Shown here: in pieces, positions 42,350 through 51,600 of the stretch
Numbering within the stretch: position 1 is the stretch's first letter
Layout of the letters: each line of letters starts with the position of its first letter
Assembly: GCF_018614775.1 (NCBI RefSeq)
Contig: NZ_JAGGOF010000025.1
Span: 62,001-126,000 of the forward strand
Reading direction: 5' to 3'
From: Pseudomonas fluorescens
Lineage (GTDB): Bacteria; Pseudomonadota; Gammaproteobacteria; Pseudomonadales; Pseudomonadaceae
DNA: 64,000 bases
Position numbers and translations under genes: made by a program
The notes under the pieces: model-generated
Told to the model about the DNA's origin: nothing
Seen by the model: only the letters and a program-made list of their open reading frames with translations
The model's database searches: none

Positions 42350-43165
42350 CTATCTGTCCGGCACGCCTGGCACGTCCATGTTTATCCTGCGCCAGGCCGC
42401 TTCGGAAAAGCTGTAGACCGAGAAAGCAATCAGTCCCAAGGCCATGACCATCAACGCCACTCCGCCGGCCGGCAGATTCTGCACCGCATCGAGGGCATCT
42501 TTCATCCCGGGTGGGTCCATGGCTTTGTAGGTCGAACCACTGACGATCAGCAGCAGGGCGATTTCGATAAACACCACCCCTCGTGCAATAAGACCGAAGC
42601 GCGACACCGGACGCACATAGCGCATGACGTCTTCGTCTGCTTCAAAGTACTTCTCGAATGACGCCTTCCAGCCTTTGATAATGTGCGCAATGCCCACGCC
42701 CAGAGGCACGAGGGCGATGAGGTAGACCAGCACATTCGAGTGGTCCCAGGACAACAGGTGCGCGAGCAGGTCCTGGCTCTGTCCGCCGCCGGAGCCGCCC
42801 GAACGTCTGATGCCACTGATGAGCAGGCTCAAGGCAAAGAACGCCAACGCGCCGTTGACCAGGCCGCCGGCCAATAAACCTGCCCGGATCACCCAGCCCT
42901 TGAGGTCTTTACCGTGATGGTCGACATCACGGGTGGCTTGCAGCACGCGCCAACCGGCGAAGGCGAGCAGCCCGGCCACCACCAGCGCCACCAGCGCATG
43001 GCCGAAGGGTTGGCTGAGCAACATTTCCAGACTCTTGTGGCTGTCCTTCGGGGTGCTCGAATCTTTGGCGGCCAGCAAGGCAAAAAGGCCGATGATCAGG
43101 TAAATAACGCCACGGGCGGCATAGCCGCCGCGTGCCAGTAGAACCAGGCTCTGGTGTGGAGACAT
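42350..43165 (-). CDS. DUF1206 integral membrane protein
   Basis: A 271-residue inner-membrane protein with six predicted helices arranged as three similar pairs. Each repeat starts with an RxGxxARGVxY-like motif (LARGGYAARGVIYLIIGLFA; RPVSRFGLIARGVVFIEIAL) and ends with a helix plus W/FR (VVAGLLAFAGWRVLQ; ALGLIAFSVYSFSE). This threefold repeat is the mark of DUF1206. Function is unknown; stress-linked expression is often suggested. The gene stands alone. Confidence 0.88.
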   Translation of the reverse strand: MSPHQSLVLLARGGYAARGVIYLIIGLFALLAAKDSSTPKDSHKSLEMLLSQPFGHALVALVVAGLLAFAGWRVLQATRDVDHHGKDLKGWVIRAGLLAGGLVNGALAFFALSLLISGIRRSGGSGGGQSQDLLAHLLSWDHSNVLVYLIALVPLGVGIAHIIKGWKASFEKYFEADEDVMRYVRPVSRFGLIARGVVFIEIALLLIVSGSTYKAMDPPGMKDALDAVQNLPAGGVALMVMALGLIAFSVYSFSEAAWRRINMDVPGVPDR

Positions 43166-43249
43166 AAAATCAGCTTCCGTAGACGTGTTACAGAAGCAGA
43201 CCCGTGGCGCTGCGAGGGGTTCGATTGAAGTTCGGCGTTCAGTACGGCA

Positions 43250-44308
43250 TCAGAGATGATCCGCATCAATCACCGCTTGGGCGAAGGCGTGCGGATCTTC
43301 CTGTGGCAGGTTGTGGCCGATGCCGCCGCTGATCAACCGGAACGCGTACTTGCCCGTGAAGCGCTTGGCGTAATCCGCCGGCGCCGGGTGCGGCGCTCCA
43401 TTGGCGTCACCTTCCAGGGTGATGGTCGGCACGCTGATGGAGGGCGCCGTCGCCAGTTGCTGTTCCAACGCGTCGTAGCGGCTTTCACCCTTGACCAGCC
43501 CCAGGCGCCAGCGGTAATTGAATACCGTGATGTCAACGTGGTCAGGGTTTTCCAGGGCCTTGGCGCTCCGGTCGAATGTGGCGTCATCGAACGCCCATTT
43601 CGGCGAAGCCGATTGCCAGATCAACTTGGCGAAATCATGGGTATTTTTCTCATACCCGGCGCGGCCGCGATCGGTGGCGAAATAGAACTGATACCACCAC
43701 TGCAACTCAGCCTTGGGCGGCAGCGGATTCTGCCCGGCCGCCTGGTTGCCGATCAGATAGCCGCTGACCGACACCAACGCCTTGACCCGCTCCGGCCATA
43801 GCGCCGAGACGATGTCCGCCGAGCGCGCGCCCCAATCGTAGCCGCCGAGCACCGCGTGCTTGATCTTCAGTGCATCCATGAAGTCGATGACATCGCTGGC
43901 CAGGGCGGCCGGTTGACCGTTGCGCAGGGTTTTCGCGGACCGGAAGTGCGTCTCGCCGTAGCCACGGGCATACGGCATCAGCACCCGATAACCCTTGGCG
44001 GCAAGCAAGGGGGCCACCTCGTCATAGCTGTGGATATCGTAGGGCCAGCCGTGCAGGAGAATCACCACCGGGCCGTCGGCCGGGCCTGTTTCGGCATACG
44101 CCACGTCCAGCAAGCCTGCCTCGATGTGCTTCAGTGGGCCGAACGGCGCGGGCGTCACCTGGGCGGCGCCCGCTTCGGTCGAGGCCGACGGCGCGCCGGT
44201 AGCCGATTGCGCGTTGGCCGCGCCGAGTGCGCCGAGCAGGGTGAGGGCCAGAATCGACGAACCGAACAGATGACGCTGGGTCTTGCCGTGCTGCATTGCC
44301 TTCTTCAT
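43250..44308 (-). CDS. Exported alpha/beta-hydrolase (epoxide hydrolase/dehalogenase group)
   Basis: A 352-residue protein with a signal peptide (LFGSSILALTLLGALGAANA). The hydrolase core has the oxyanion motif LLHGWPYD, the nucleophile Asp in GGYDWGARSAD and the catalytic His in GGIGHNLPQEDP. An Asp nucleophile and HGWP-type motif place it with epoxide hydrolases and haloalkane dehalogenases. It acts in the periplasm or outside. The ATG at 44308 has GGAGGCACCACC before it. A long upstream open frame is not coding. Substrate unknown. Confidence 0.85.
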   Translation of the reverse strand: MKKAMQHGKTQRHLFGSSILALTLLGALGAANAQSATGAPSASTEAGAAQVTPAPFGPLKHIEAGLLDVAYAETGPADGPVVILLHGWPYDIHSYDEVAPLLAAKGYRVLMPYARGYGETHFRSAKTLRNGQPAALASDVIDFMDALKIKHAVLGGYDWGARSADIVSALWPERVKALVSVSGYLIGNQAAGQNPLPPKAELQWWYQFYFATDRGRAGYEKNTHDFAKLIWQSASPKWAFDDATFDRSAKALENPDHVDITVFNYRWRLGLVKGESRYDALEQQLATAPSISVPTITLEGDANGAPHPAPADYAKRFTGKYAFRLISGGIGHNLPQEDPHAFAQAVIDADHL

Positions 44309-44483
44309 GGTGGTGCCTCCGTTGCGTGCCGTGGTCAGGGGCTCTGGGCGATCCCCTTCAAACCGTGGAGGCATTTGAACGTGGCGAGGTGTCTGGGCTG
44401 TGTCGGATTCATGAGCGGGTGAAACATCGTGTACCGGGATATCGTTCAGACACACTGCGATACACGACAGGATGGGAGGATGG

Positions 44484-44798
44484 TCAAAGCGCCAGGATTG
44501 CATTGGCCAGTTGCTGATCGGATACCGAAGGATCCTTGAGCACTTCGCGAATATGGGCAAACGCCGCCTCCACGCGGGCGCCGCGAATGTCGCCGTTGCT
44601 GGCGACGAAAGCGGCGGCGTCGTCCTTGGCCGCCAGCACGATCTTGTCGTCCTTGAACGAGCTGCTGGTGCCTTTGCTGGCGCTCATGCTCAAGCTTACG
44701 GTGAGGTCGGTGGTCATGACGAAGCTGGTGGCGTGGGCCTGGGTGCCCGTCAGGCAGCACGCCAGGCACAACATGCGAAGCGGGTGTACGGTTTTCAT
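44484..44798 (-). CDS. DUF2388 secreted protein
   Basis: A 104-residue protein with a signal peptide ending at THA-like GTQAHATSF. The mature text (TSFVMTTDLTVSLSMSAS, SSFKDDKIVLAAKDDAAAFV, GARVEAAFAHIREVL) is the DUF2388 pattern, a Pseudomonas family of small periplasmic or secreted proteins, often in several copies. Function is unknown. It lies upstream of the hydrolase gene in the same direction, but 175 bases separate them. Confidence 0.83.
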   Translation of the reverse strand: MKTVHPLRMLCLACCLTGTQAHATSFVMTTDLTVSLSMSASKGTSSSFKDDKIVLAAKDDAAAFVASNGDIRGARVEAAFAHIREVLKDPSVSDQQLANAILAL

Positions 44799-45009
44799 GA
44801 AAAGCTCGAAGCGTTGCAAATGGGAAGCGCACCCTAACAAGGGCGAGTCCATGGCAACTTCATGAGCTTTGCAAAGGATTGTTAAAAAGTGCACGGCGCT
44901 GCCGGGTGCCCGGGTTTACAGTCTTTGACAATTTCACGACAAAGCTGCCAAAGATTGTCGGCCGACCGCCACCTAGCATGGGCGCATCCCAACCTCATCG
45001 GATGTCACC

Positions 45010-45801
45010 ATGTCTATTTCGCTTCGCCTATTGTGCCTGTCTTCCGTTTGCCTGCTGCTCCCGGCCACCGCCCTGCGCGCCGAGGACTGGCATTACAGCT
45101 TGCATGCCGGCGCCGCTAGCGCGCCACGTTACAGCGGCGCTACCGAGCGTGCGCTGGTGCCGATGCTCGGAGGAGGAATCACCAGTCCCGGCGGGTTCTT
45201 CCTGGACACCGACAAGGGCTTGGGCTGGGCGTTCGATGGCGACGACTTCGGCCTCAGTGTCTATGTCAACGGCAGCGCCTCGCGCAAAGATCGACGTTCC
45301 AAATTCAAAGGCTCGGACGAACTCAATGGCATGGGTTCAATCAAGTCGCGCCCTGTGCTGGGCCTGGACGGGACCTACCACCTGGGCGCGGTGATCCTGG
45401 GCGCCAACTTTGAACATGCCGCAGAAGAGGACAAGGACGAGCCCGACACCGGATCGGCCTACAATCGTCTGAAATTGAGCCTGAGCCTGCCGCTGTACAA
45501 GGGGCGGATGGGCGAGCTGGTGGGCAGTGTCAACAGCCAGTTTGGCGACAGTGATTACGTGCGCACCTGGTACGGCGTCAGCGAGGCCCAGGCGTCGCGC
45601 AGCCAATTTCATGCCTACAGTGCCCGTGGCGGGATGTTCAGCCGCGGTGCAGAGTTGACCTGGACGCTGCCGATCGACGAGCGTTGGAGTGTATCGACCG
45701 TGGCGACGGTCGATTACCTGGCGAACGACGCTGCCGACAGCCCGATTGTCGAGCGCCGTTTGCAGAGCTCGCTGGCCGCGCAGGTGATCTACTCGTTCTG
45801 A
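45010..45801 (+). CDS. mipA: MipA/OmpV-family outer-membrane protein
   Basis: A 263-residue protein with a signal peptide ending LRAEDW. The mature chain is a series of amphipathic beta strands and closes with the outer-membrane signal VIYSF. The N-terminal HYSLHAGAASAPRYSGATER and GWAFDGDDFGLSVYVNG fit MipA/OmpV. E. coli MipA is a scaffold for murein synthase, and related proteins answer to antimicrobial peptides. It converges on the two-component genes with a 23-base gap, which suggests but does not show that they regulate it. Confidence 0.87.
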   Translation: MSISLRLLCLSSVCLLLPATALRAEDWHYSLHAGAASAPRYSGATERALVPMLGGGITSPGGFFLDTDKGLGWAFDGDDFGLSVYVNGSASRKDRRSKFKGSDELNGMGSIKSRPVLGLDGTYHLGAVILGANFEHAAEEDKDEPDTGSAYNRLKLSLSLPLYKGRMGELVGSVNSQFGDSDYVRTWYGVSEAQASRSQFHAYSARGGMFSRGAELTWTLPIDERWSVSTVATVDYLANDAADSPIVERRLQSSLAAQVIYSF

Positions 45802-45824
45802 CGCCTGCGCCTGCCCGGCGCGGT

Positions 45825-47111
45825 TTAGCGCTGGACGGGCCAGGTCATGCGCAAGGAAGCGCCGCCCAAAGCCGAATCCCCCGCTTGCACCTGGCCTCCA
45901 TGGGACTGCGCGACGCGACGCACCAGCGCCAGCCCCAGGCCGAATCCTCCGGTGCGCCGATCACGACTGGTGTCGAGCCGCGAGAACGGTTCAAAAATCT
46001 TCTCCCGCCCCTCTACCGGTACACCCGGACCATCGTCGTCGACCTGCAACCGATAGTGATCAGCGTTGCGCAACAGCGATACGTGGACGTGACCGTCGGC
46101 ATAACGAATGGCGTTGCGCAGCAGATTGATCACTGCCCTGGCCATGAAGCGCGGTTCGATGTCGAACGTCTCGACCTGGCAGGCCACCACACGCACCTCG
46201 ATGTGACCGGCCTCGGCCTCCAGCGTGACACTGGCGACCACGCTGTCCAGCCAGCTACTGGCTTCGATGCGTTGCAGGCTGATTGCCGTCGCACCGTGTT
46301 CCAGGCTGGCGTAAGTCAGCAGCTCGGAAACCATGTCTTCCAACTCACCGAGGTCTGCGTACATGTCATCGATCAATTGACGGGCATTGGCAGGATCCTG
46401 GCATTGCTTGAGCTGGTCGAGTTCGAAGTTCAGGCGTGCGATGGGCGTGCGCAGCTCATGGGAGACCGCATTGGTCAGTTCTCGCTGGTTGGCGATCAGG
46501 CCTTCGATGCGCGCGGCCATGAGGTCGAAATGCCCGGCTACTTCGCTGATGCTGGAACGCTGGGACATGCGGACCCGCGCTGATAGATCATTGTCCCCGA
46601 AGCGTTGTGCGGCCAGGCGCAGCCTTTCCAGGTCGCGCCAGTGTGGACGCACCCAGAAGAACAGAATGATGCCCACCAATACCGCCAGCATCAGGTAGGC
46701 GGCGCCGATGTAAAACGGTATGAAGTTGGGCTCGAGCGGCAGCTTGAGGCTCAGCAATTGATTGCCGTTGTCGATGCGGCTGAAGAGCTGCGTGTACTTG
46801 TCACGCAGCACCAGTTTGTTATCGGCCAGTAACTTTTTCTCGGCGTCGCTCAGTGCCAGCTGATCGGCTTGTACCAGCGCCAACTCAAGGCCGGAATCAG
46901 GACGCAAGGCCTCCAGTTGCTGTTCTCGCTGTTCGCCATGCACATCGCGCAGTTGCTTGACCAAGGCCTGCGCCTGCCCGCGAAACGACTCGCGGTGGAA
47001 GGTCTGCATCTGCCCGTCGAGCAGCGCATCGAAAGTATGCTCGACCGCCTGCAATGCCAGGACCAGGCCGATTGCGAGCATCAGATACAGGCCAAGGAAA
47101 AGGCGCAGCAT
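45825..47111 (-). CDS. Sensor histidine kinase (RstB-like)
   Basis: A 428-residue inner-membrane kinase. Order: a helix at residues ~3-23, a ~110-residue periplasmic sensor domain, a second helix (~132-153), HAMP, then the phosphoacceptor SHELRTPIARLNFELDQL, and the ATPase domain with NLLRNAIRYADGHV (N box), VDDDGPGVP (G1) and GGFGLGLALVRR (G2). It begins directly after the response regulator's stop with no gap. The periplasmic domain is rich in acidic residues, as in sensors of cations or peptides. Confidence 0.92.
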   Translation of the reverse strand: MLRLFLGLYLMLAIGLVLALQAVEHTFDALLDGQMQTFHRESFRGQAQALVKQLRDVHGEQREQQLEALRPDSGLELALVQADQLALSDAEKKLLADNKLVLRDKYTQLFSRIDNGNQLLSLKLPLEPNFIPFYIGAAYLMLAVLVGIILFFWVRPHWRDLERLRLAAQRFGDNDLSARVRMSQRSSISEVAGHFDLMAARIEGLIANQRELTNAVSHELRTPIARLNFELDQLKQCQDPANARQLIDDMYADLGELEDMVSELLTYASLEHGATAISLQRIEASSWLDSVVASVTLEAEAGHIEVRVVACQVETFDIEPRFMARAVINLLRNAIRYADGHVHVSLLRNADHYRLQVDDDGPGVPVEGREKIFEPFSRLDTSRDRRTGGFGLGLALVRRVAQSHGGQVQAGDSALGGASLRMTWPVQR

Positions 47112-47828
47112 CTACAATTCCCAGGCGAAGGGGTTGAACAGGTAGCCCTTGCCCCAGATGGTCTTGATACACACCGGTTCGCGTGGATTGTCCTTGAGCT
47201 TGCCCCGCAGTTTGCTGATATAGACATCGACACTGCGGTTCATGCCATCGAAGGCAATGCCACGCATCTGATTGAGAATGTCATCACGGGACAACGTTAA
47301 TCCAGCATTGTCCGCCAGCAGCCAGAGCAGTTCGAATTCCATGGTGGTGAGTTCGATCAGCTCGCCGGCCAGGCGTGCTTCACGGCAGGTCCGGTCGATC
47401 GTCAGGCGGCCGAATTCCAGGACACTCCCGGCGGTGCTTTGTGGCGTATGGCGGCGCTGCAAGGCGCGCAGGCGTGCAAGCAGCACAGGGGGCTTGATGG
47501 GCTTGATCACATAGTCATCGGCGCCGGACTCCAGGCCGAGGATATGGTCCAGGTCGTCCTCCCTGGCGGTGAGGATGACGATCGGTGTATCGCTGAGTGC
47601 GCGAATCTCCCGGCAGACGTGCAAGCCACTCTGGCCGGGCAGCATGAGATCAAGAACAACCATCGTCGGTTTGAACTCGATGAACGCGCCCAGGGCAAGG
47701 TCGCCTCGGTGCACTTCACGTACGTCAAAGCCATGTTGCGCGAGGAAACTTGCGATCAACCCGCTGAGCTTTTCGTCGTCCTCCACCAGCAAGACTTTGC
47801 CCGAACCCGAGTCATCCATAATGACCAT
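47112..47828 (-). CDS. OmpR-family response regulator (RstA-like)
   Basis: A 238-residue regulator: receiver domain with acidic pair VEDDEKL, phosphoacceptor Asp in VVLDLMLPG and the switch lysine in DDYVIKPIKP, then a winged helix (LTTMEFELLWLLADNAGLTL, RSVDVYISKLRGKLKDNP, IKTIWGKGYLF). The ATG at 47828 is chosen; a GTG precedes it and an ATG at 47819 is possible. It forms a two-gene operon with the kinase. The convergent mipA gene is a plausible target. Confidence 0.92.
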   Translation of the reverse strand: MVIMDDSGSGKVLLVEDDEKLSGLIASFLAQHGFDVREVHRGDLALGAFIEFKPTMVVLDLMLPGQSGLHVCREIRALSDTPIVILTAREDDLDHILGLESGADDYVIKPIKPPVLLARLRALQRRHTPQSTAGSVLEFGRLTIDRTCREARLAGELIELTTMEFELLWLLADNAGLTLSRDDILNQMRGIAFDGMNRSVDVYISKLRGKLKDNPREPVCIKTIWGKGYLFNPFAWEL

Positions 47829-47921
47829 CACTCACGCTGAAAAAGTGCGTGCATTATGCCGTCAAGCCGCTGCCGAGACTATTGCCGCCGGTGACAAAAC
47901 GCGCTGAACAGGGCGGGTAAG

Positions 47922-48908
47922 TCAGGTATTCAACGGCAACTGCGGCGTATCCGGATTCAACTGCTGCTTTCTGAATTGCCCCGGCGGCTGCCCGTGGATC
48001 TGCCGAAAGCGCCGGGAGAAATAGGCCTCGTCGGCAAACCCGCACAACCGCGCCACTTCACCCACCGGGCGCGTTCCATTGAGCAGATAGTTGCGTGCCG
48101 CGTGCATCCGTCGCTCCAGCACCAGTTCGGTGAAGGTCTTGCCGATTTCCTTGCGCAGCCAGTGGGTCAGGTAGGTCGGTGACAGGTAAGTCGCGGCCGC
48201 CACCTTGATCAGGTTGAGGTCGGGGTCGGCGATGTTCTTGCGCAGGTATTCGGACATCCGGCCCAACGCATCGCGGCGACTGACTTCGGCGGCATTCTCT
48301 TCCGCCAACCGTTTGAGCGGTTCGGCGTAGAGGGTGCAGACACTGCCGATCAATTGCAGCAACAGGCCCTTGAGCATCTCGCGGGTGCCGAACTGGCGAT
48401 TTTCATCGAGCAGGCGCATCTGCTCGATCAGGCCGCAGACCCGGGCGAAATCCTCATCGCCCAGGATGAAGTCCAGGTGTTCCTGGAAGCGGAAGGGCGA
48501 CAACTCCGGTGCCAGCAGAATCGACACTTCCTCCAGGTCCATCGGGTCGCACTGCAAATGCGGCAGCAGGAAGGTCTGGGAAAAGTTGATCACCATGAAG
48601 TTGCTGTTGGCCGGGTGCGGGATCACATGCACCCGGTGGGGCAGGATGAAGGCCAGGGTATTGCGCGGGAATGGACGTTCGGCGTTGCCGACGTGTTGCA
48701 CCGTATCGCCGCCCAGGTTGATCTGGATCTGAAAGTACTCATGGCGATGGGGGCTGGTTTCGGCGCGCCGTCCCTTCTTGTCGCGGATGTAGAAGTCCGT
48801 CAATTCACTGCGCTGCTGCATGACATAGGTGGGGACTCGGCTCGGTGCGGGCATCTCCTGGGAATCCTCTACGGGTACATGGCGATGGCTGTGATTGTGA
48901 GCGCGCAT
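47922..48908 (-). CDS. AraC-family regulator of the adjacent sugar-acid operon
   Basis: A 328-residue regulator: an N-terminal cupin sensor (SPHRHEYFQIQINLGGD, LAFILPHRVHVIPHP), a linker of helices, and a C-terminal double helix-turn-helix (LIKVAAATYLSPTYLTHWLR; VGEVARLCGFADEAYFSRRF). It is divergent from the MFS-FAH-SDR-dehydrogenase operon with 509 bases between, so it very likely controls that operon. In-frame ATGs further in exist, and none has a clear ribosome site, so the start is uncertain. Confidence 0.87.
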   Translation of the reverse strand: MRAHNHSHRHVPVEDSQEMPAPSRVPTYVMQQRSELTDFYIRDKKGRRAETSPHRHEYFQIQINLGGDTVQHVGNAERPFPRNTLAFILPHRVHVIPHPANSNFMVINFSQTFLLPHLQCDPMDLEEVSILLAPELSPFRFQEHLDFILGDEDFARVCGLIEQMRLLDENRQFGTREMLKGLLLQLIGSVCTLYAEPLKRLAEENAAEVSRRDALGRMSEYLRKNIADPDLNLIKVAAATYLSPTYLTHWLRKEIGKTFTELVLERRMHAARNYLLNGTRPVGEVARLCGFADEAYFSRRFRQIHGQPPGQFRKQQLNPDTPQLPLNT

Positions 48909-49417
48909 CCGACTGACTTACAAGGAGTTATACGATGAGAGGTCCTGTGCGTGAGTTTTTGGTGTTCTCCGGGTAGAAGATGGTTGTCCAAAACCATTAA
49001 TCCGCATTTGAAGAATTTCTCTTTTTAAAACAGTGAGTTGTGAGTTATGTAAAAAGGCTCTAAAAAAACCAGCTGATTTGTATTTTTTGGACAGGGCCCA
49101 TCCGTGTAGCTTCGAGCGAAAAAAACGATCTAACGCTTCGGTTGATTTTGAATGGTTGTACGACCACTGTAAGGCCACGCAACCGACGCTTATCCAAAAA
49201 CAATCAAGAGGTGCGCTCATCATGAAGCGGTTTCCATTACTCGCTGACCCTCCCGACGTTTCCCACGGCACAGCCTGTTGCGCGGTGTCTTGCACCGTCT
49301 GACACCGGCGGTTCGCATTTCTCATTCCAGTAGCAATCGTGCTGCCCCGACATCGAGGGCAACGGCTTCGGCTGCTCGTAAACATTTCGACGCTTCTAAC
49401 AATAACGAGGTCTACTC
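48909..49417. promoter_or_regulatory. Long AT-rich divergent control region with hairpin
   Basis: The part 48980-49150 is strongly AT-rich and probably contains the operon promoter and AraC sites. AAGGAGTTATACGATG (48922-48937) could start a 13-codon ORF ending at 48976. GGTGTC (49286-) and GACACC (-49309) form a hairpin near the end of another short ORF (49222-49302). A leader this long before an AraC-controlled operon leaves room for control after initiation. Confidence 0.45.
49222..49302 (+). CDS. Possible 26-residue cysteine-containing leader peptide
   Basis: ATG 49222 has AGAGGTG ten bases before it and encodes MKRFPLLADPPDVSHGTACC followed by six more residues (AVSCTV) and a stop. Three cysteines cluster at the C-terminal end. 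A hairpin overlaps the end of the ORF and the MFS gene begins 115 bases later, so attenuation is possible. Nothing beyond the ribosome site supports translation. Confidence 0.3.
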   Translation: MKRFPLLADPPDVSHGTACCAVSCTV

Positions 49418-50767
49418 ATGTCGAATTCCCACACCTCCCAGACCACCGCCGCGCCGGTGATCACCGGCGCCCGGGACGCTGCAGTGCCGCAGCGACTGCC
49501 GTCGCGGCGGCGCTGGTTCATGCTGTCGTTGCTGTTGATCGCGACCATCATCAACTACATCGACCGGGTGAATATCTCGATTGCTGCACCGTTCCTGGCC
49601 AAGGACCTGGGCCTGGACAAGATTGAAATGGGCCTGATCTTTTCCGCCTTTGCCTGGACTTATGCACTGGCATTGGTGCCCGCCGGGTTCATTGCCGACC
49701 GCTTCGGTTCCCGCTTCACCTACGGGGTGTCGCTGATCAGTTGGTCGACCGTCACCGTGTGCCAGGGTTTCGCCACGGGGTTTGCCTCATTGTTCGGGCT
49801 ACGCCTGGCGGTGGGCGCGATGGAAGCGCCGGCATTTCCGGCCAACAGCCGGGCGGTCACGGTGTGGTTCCCGGCGCGCGAGCGGGGCATGGCGAGCAGT
49901 ATCTACGTCTGCGGCCAATACCTGGGCACGGCGCTGTTTACTGGCGCGCTGCTTTGGCTGGCAACGACCTACGACTGGCGGCATGTTTTCTACAGCACCG
50001 GCGCCCTCGGTGTCGTGTTTGGCGTGGCCTGGCTGTACCTTTATCGCGACCCGATGAACTGCAAGAAAGTCAGCAAGGAAGAGTTGAAGTACATCGAAGC
50101 CGGGGGCGGGCTGGTCAAGAGCAGCCAGGAGCGCACCCGCTTCAACTGGCGGCAGATTACGGAGCTGTTCAGCTACCGTCAGGTCTGGGCGATCTGTATC
50201 GGTAAGTTCGCCAGCACCTCGGCGCTGTACTTTTTCCTCACATGGTTTCCGACCTACCTGATCGAAGAGCGTCAACTGACCATGATCAAGGCCGGAATTT
50301 TCGCCGTGCTGCCGTTCGTGGGCGCGACCGTCGGCATCCTGCTGGCGGGGATCGTCTCCGACCTGTTGATTCGCCGTGGCTATTCGCTGTCCTTCGCACG
50401 CAAGTTGCCCCTGGTGGTCGGATCGATGCTGGGCATGTCCATTGTCCTGGTGAATTTCACCGATTCGAACGTGATCTGCATTGCCATCCTGACCATCGCC
50501 TTCTTCGCCCAAGGCATCGCCTCGTCCTCGTGGGCGGCGGTCTCGGAAGTGGCGCCCAAGGAACTGATCGGGCTGACTGGCGGCGTCACCAGCCTGGCCG
50601 CCAACATCGGCGGCATTGTCACCCCCATCGTGATCGGCGCGATCGTCCACAAGACCGGCTCGTTCGCCCTGGCCTTCTGGTTCATCGGCGGCGTGGCGCT
50701 GATCGGCACGTTGTCCTATTCGTTGTTGCTCGGCCGCCTGTATCGCATTGAACTCAAGGCGCGCTGA
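49418..50767 (+). CDS. MFS transporter, ACS family (sugar-acid/carboxylate importer)
   Basis: A 449-residue 12-helix carrier. ATIINYIDRVNISIAAPFLA, AFAWTYALALVPAGFIADRF, GAMEAPAFPANSRAVTVWFP and TSALYFFLTWFPTYLI are blocks shared with the galactonate-type carrier at 14522 in this window. These transporters bring in hexonates, glucarate, tartrate and similar acids with protons. The start is at ATG 49418, behind AACGAGGTCTACTC. It is first in a four-gene operon with an FAH-family hydrolase, an SDR and a 2-hydroxyacid dehydrogenase. Confidence 0.9.
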   Translation: MSNSHTSQTTAAPVITGARDAAVPQRLPSRRRWFMLSLLLIATIINYIDRVNISIAAPFLAKDLGLDKIEMGLIFSAFAWTYALALVPAGFIADRFGSRFTYGVSLISWSTVTVCQGFATGFASLFGLRLAVGAMEAPAFPANSRAVTVWFPARERGMASSIYVCGQYLGTALFTGALLWLATTYDWRHVFYSTGALGVVFGVAWLYLYRDPMNCKKVSKEELKYIEAGGGLVKSSQERTRFNWRQITELFSYRQVWAICIGKFASTSALYFFLTWFPTYLIEERQLTMIKAGIFAVLPFVGATVGILLAGIVSDLLIRRGYSLSFARKLPLVVGSMLGMSIVLVNFTDSNVICIAILTIAFFAQGIASSSWAAVSEVAPKELIGLTGGVTSLAANIGGIVTPIVIGAIVHKTGSFALAFWFIGGVALIGTLSYSLLLGRLYRIELKAR

Positions 50768-50873
50768 GTCAAGAAAACCGTTTTTCTCCAAGACGAGGCG
50801 GCATTCCTCCAACTTCACCCGGGATTGCCGCCGTACGCTGACACCACCAACAGGACTTTTTACCAGGATGAAC

Positions 50874-51560
50874 ATGCCCGAGTACGTCTTTACCCCGGAC
50901 CTGCCAGTGACTTTGCCGGTGGTCGGCACCCCGCAGCGTTTTCCCGTCGGCCGGGTGTTTTGTGTCGGTCGCAACTACCCATGGCCAGACAGCCAAGGCC
51001 AGAACCGCCAGCCACCGGTGTTCTTCATGAAGCCGGCCAGCACGGTGGTGGATGCGGTCGGTGAAGTGCCGTATCCGTCGGTGACGGAAGAGTTCGTCCA
51101 CGAAATCGAATTGGTCGTGGCCATCGGTGAGGGCGGCGCGAACATTCCCGAGAGCCAGGCGCTGGCTTATGTCTGGGGCTACGCCGCCGGGCTTGATCTG
51201 ACCCGGCGCGATGTCCAGCGCATGGCCAAGCGCAACGGCTTGCCTTGGGAGGGCGCAAAGGTGTTCGACGCAGCGGCGCCAATGACCGCCATCGTGCCGG
51301 TCTCACGGGCGGGGCACCCAGACGGCGAGTTGTGGTTGAGCGTGAACGGCGAAGAGCGCCAGCGCGACAGCCTCGACAGCCAGATCTGGTCGGTCAGCGA
51401 AATGATCAGTCGCATTTCCCAGTCGGTGGCATTGCGGGCCGGCGACCTGATCATGACCGGCAGCCCGGCTGGCGTCGATCTGCTGCAACCGGGTGACGTC
51501 ATCACCGCCGGCATCGATGGCATTGGCCAGCTGGAAATGAGCATCGGTCAAAGGCCTTGA
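50874..51560 (+). CDS. Fumarylacetoacetate hydrolase (FAH)-family protein
   Basis: A 228-residue FAH-fold enzyme. [12 protein letters not shown] starts the catalytic domain, [14 protein letters not shown] follows, and the metal ligands are in [15 protein letters not shown] (two Glu) and further Asp residues ([12 protein letters not shown]). FIGP-type ending [16 protein letters not shown] is normal. Size is that of fumarylpyruvate hydrolases and acylpyruvases, which cleave C-C bonds of 2,4-diketo acids. Beside an SDR, a role on a 2,4-diketo-3-deoxy sugar acid is plausible but unproven. The ATG at 50874 follows AGGATGAAC. Confidence 0.87.
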   Translation: MPEYVFTPDLPVTLPVVGTPQRFPVGRVFCVGRNYPWPDSQGQNRQPPVFFMKPASTVVDAVGEVPYPSVTEEFVHEIELVVAIGEGGANIPESQALAYVWGYAAGLDLTRRDVQRMAKRNGLPWEGAKVFDAAAPMTAIVPVSRAGHPDGELWLSVNGEERQRDSLDSQIWSVSEMISRISQSVALRAGDLIMTGSPAGVDLLQPGDVITAGIDGIGQLEMSIGQRP

Positions 51561-51600
51561 TCCCGCGCCCGTCAAATTGATTCGAGAAAGGAACAACAAC

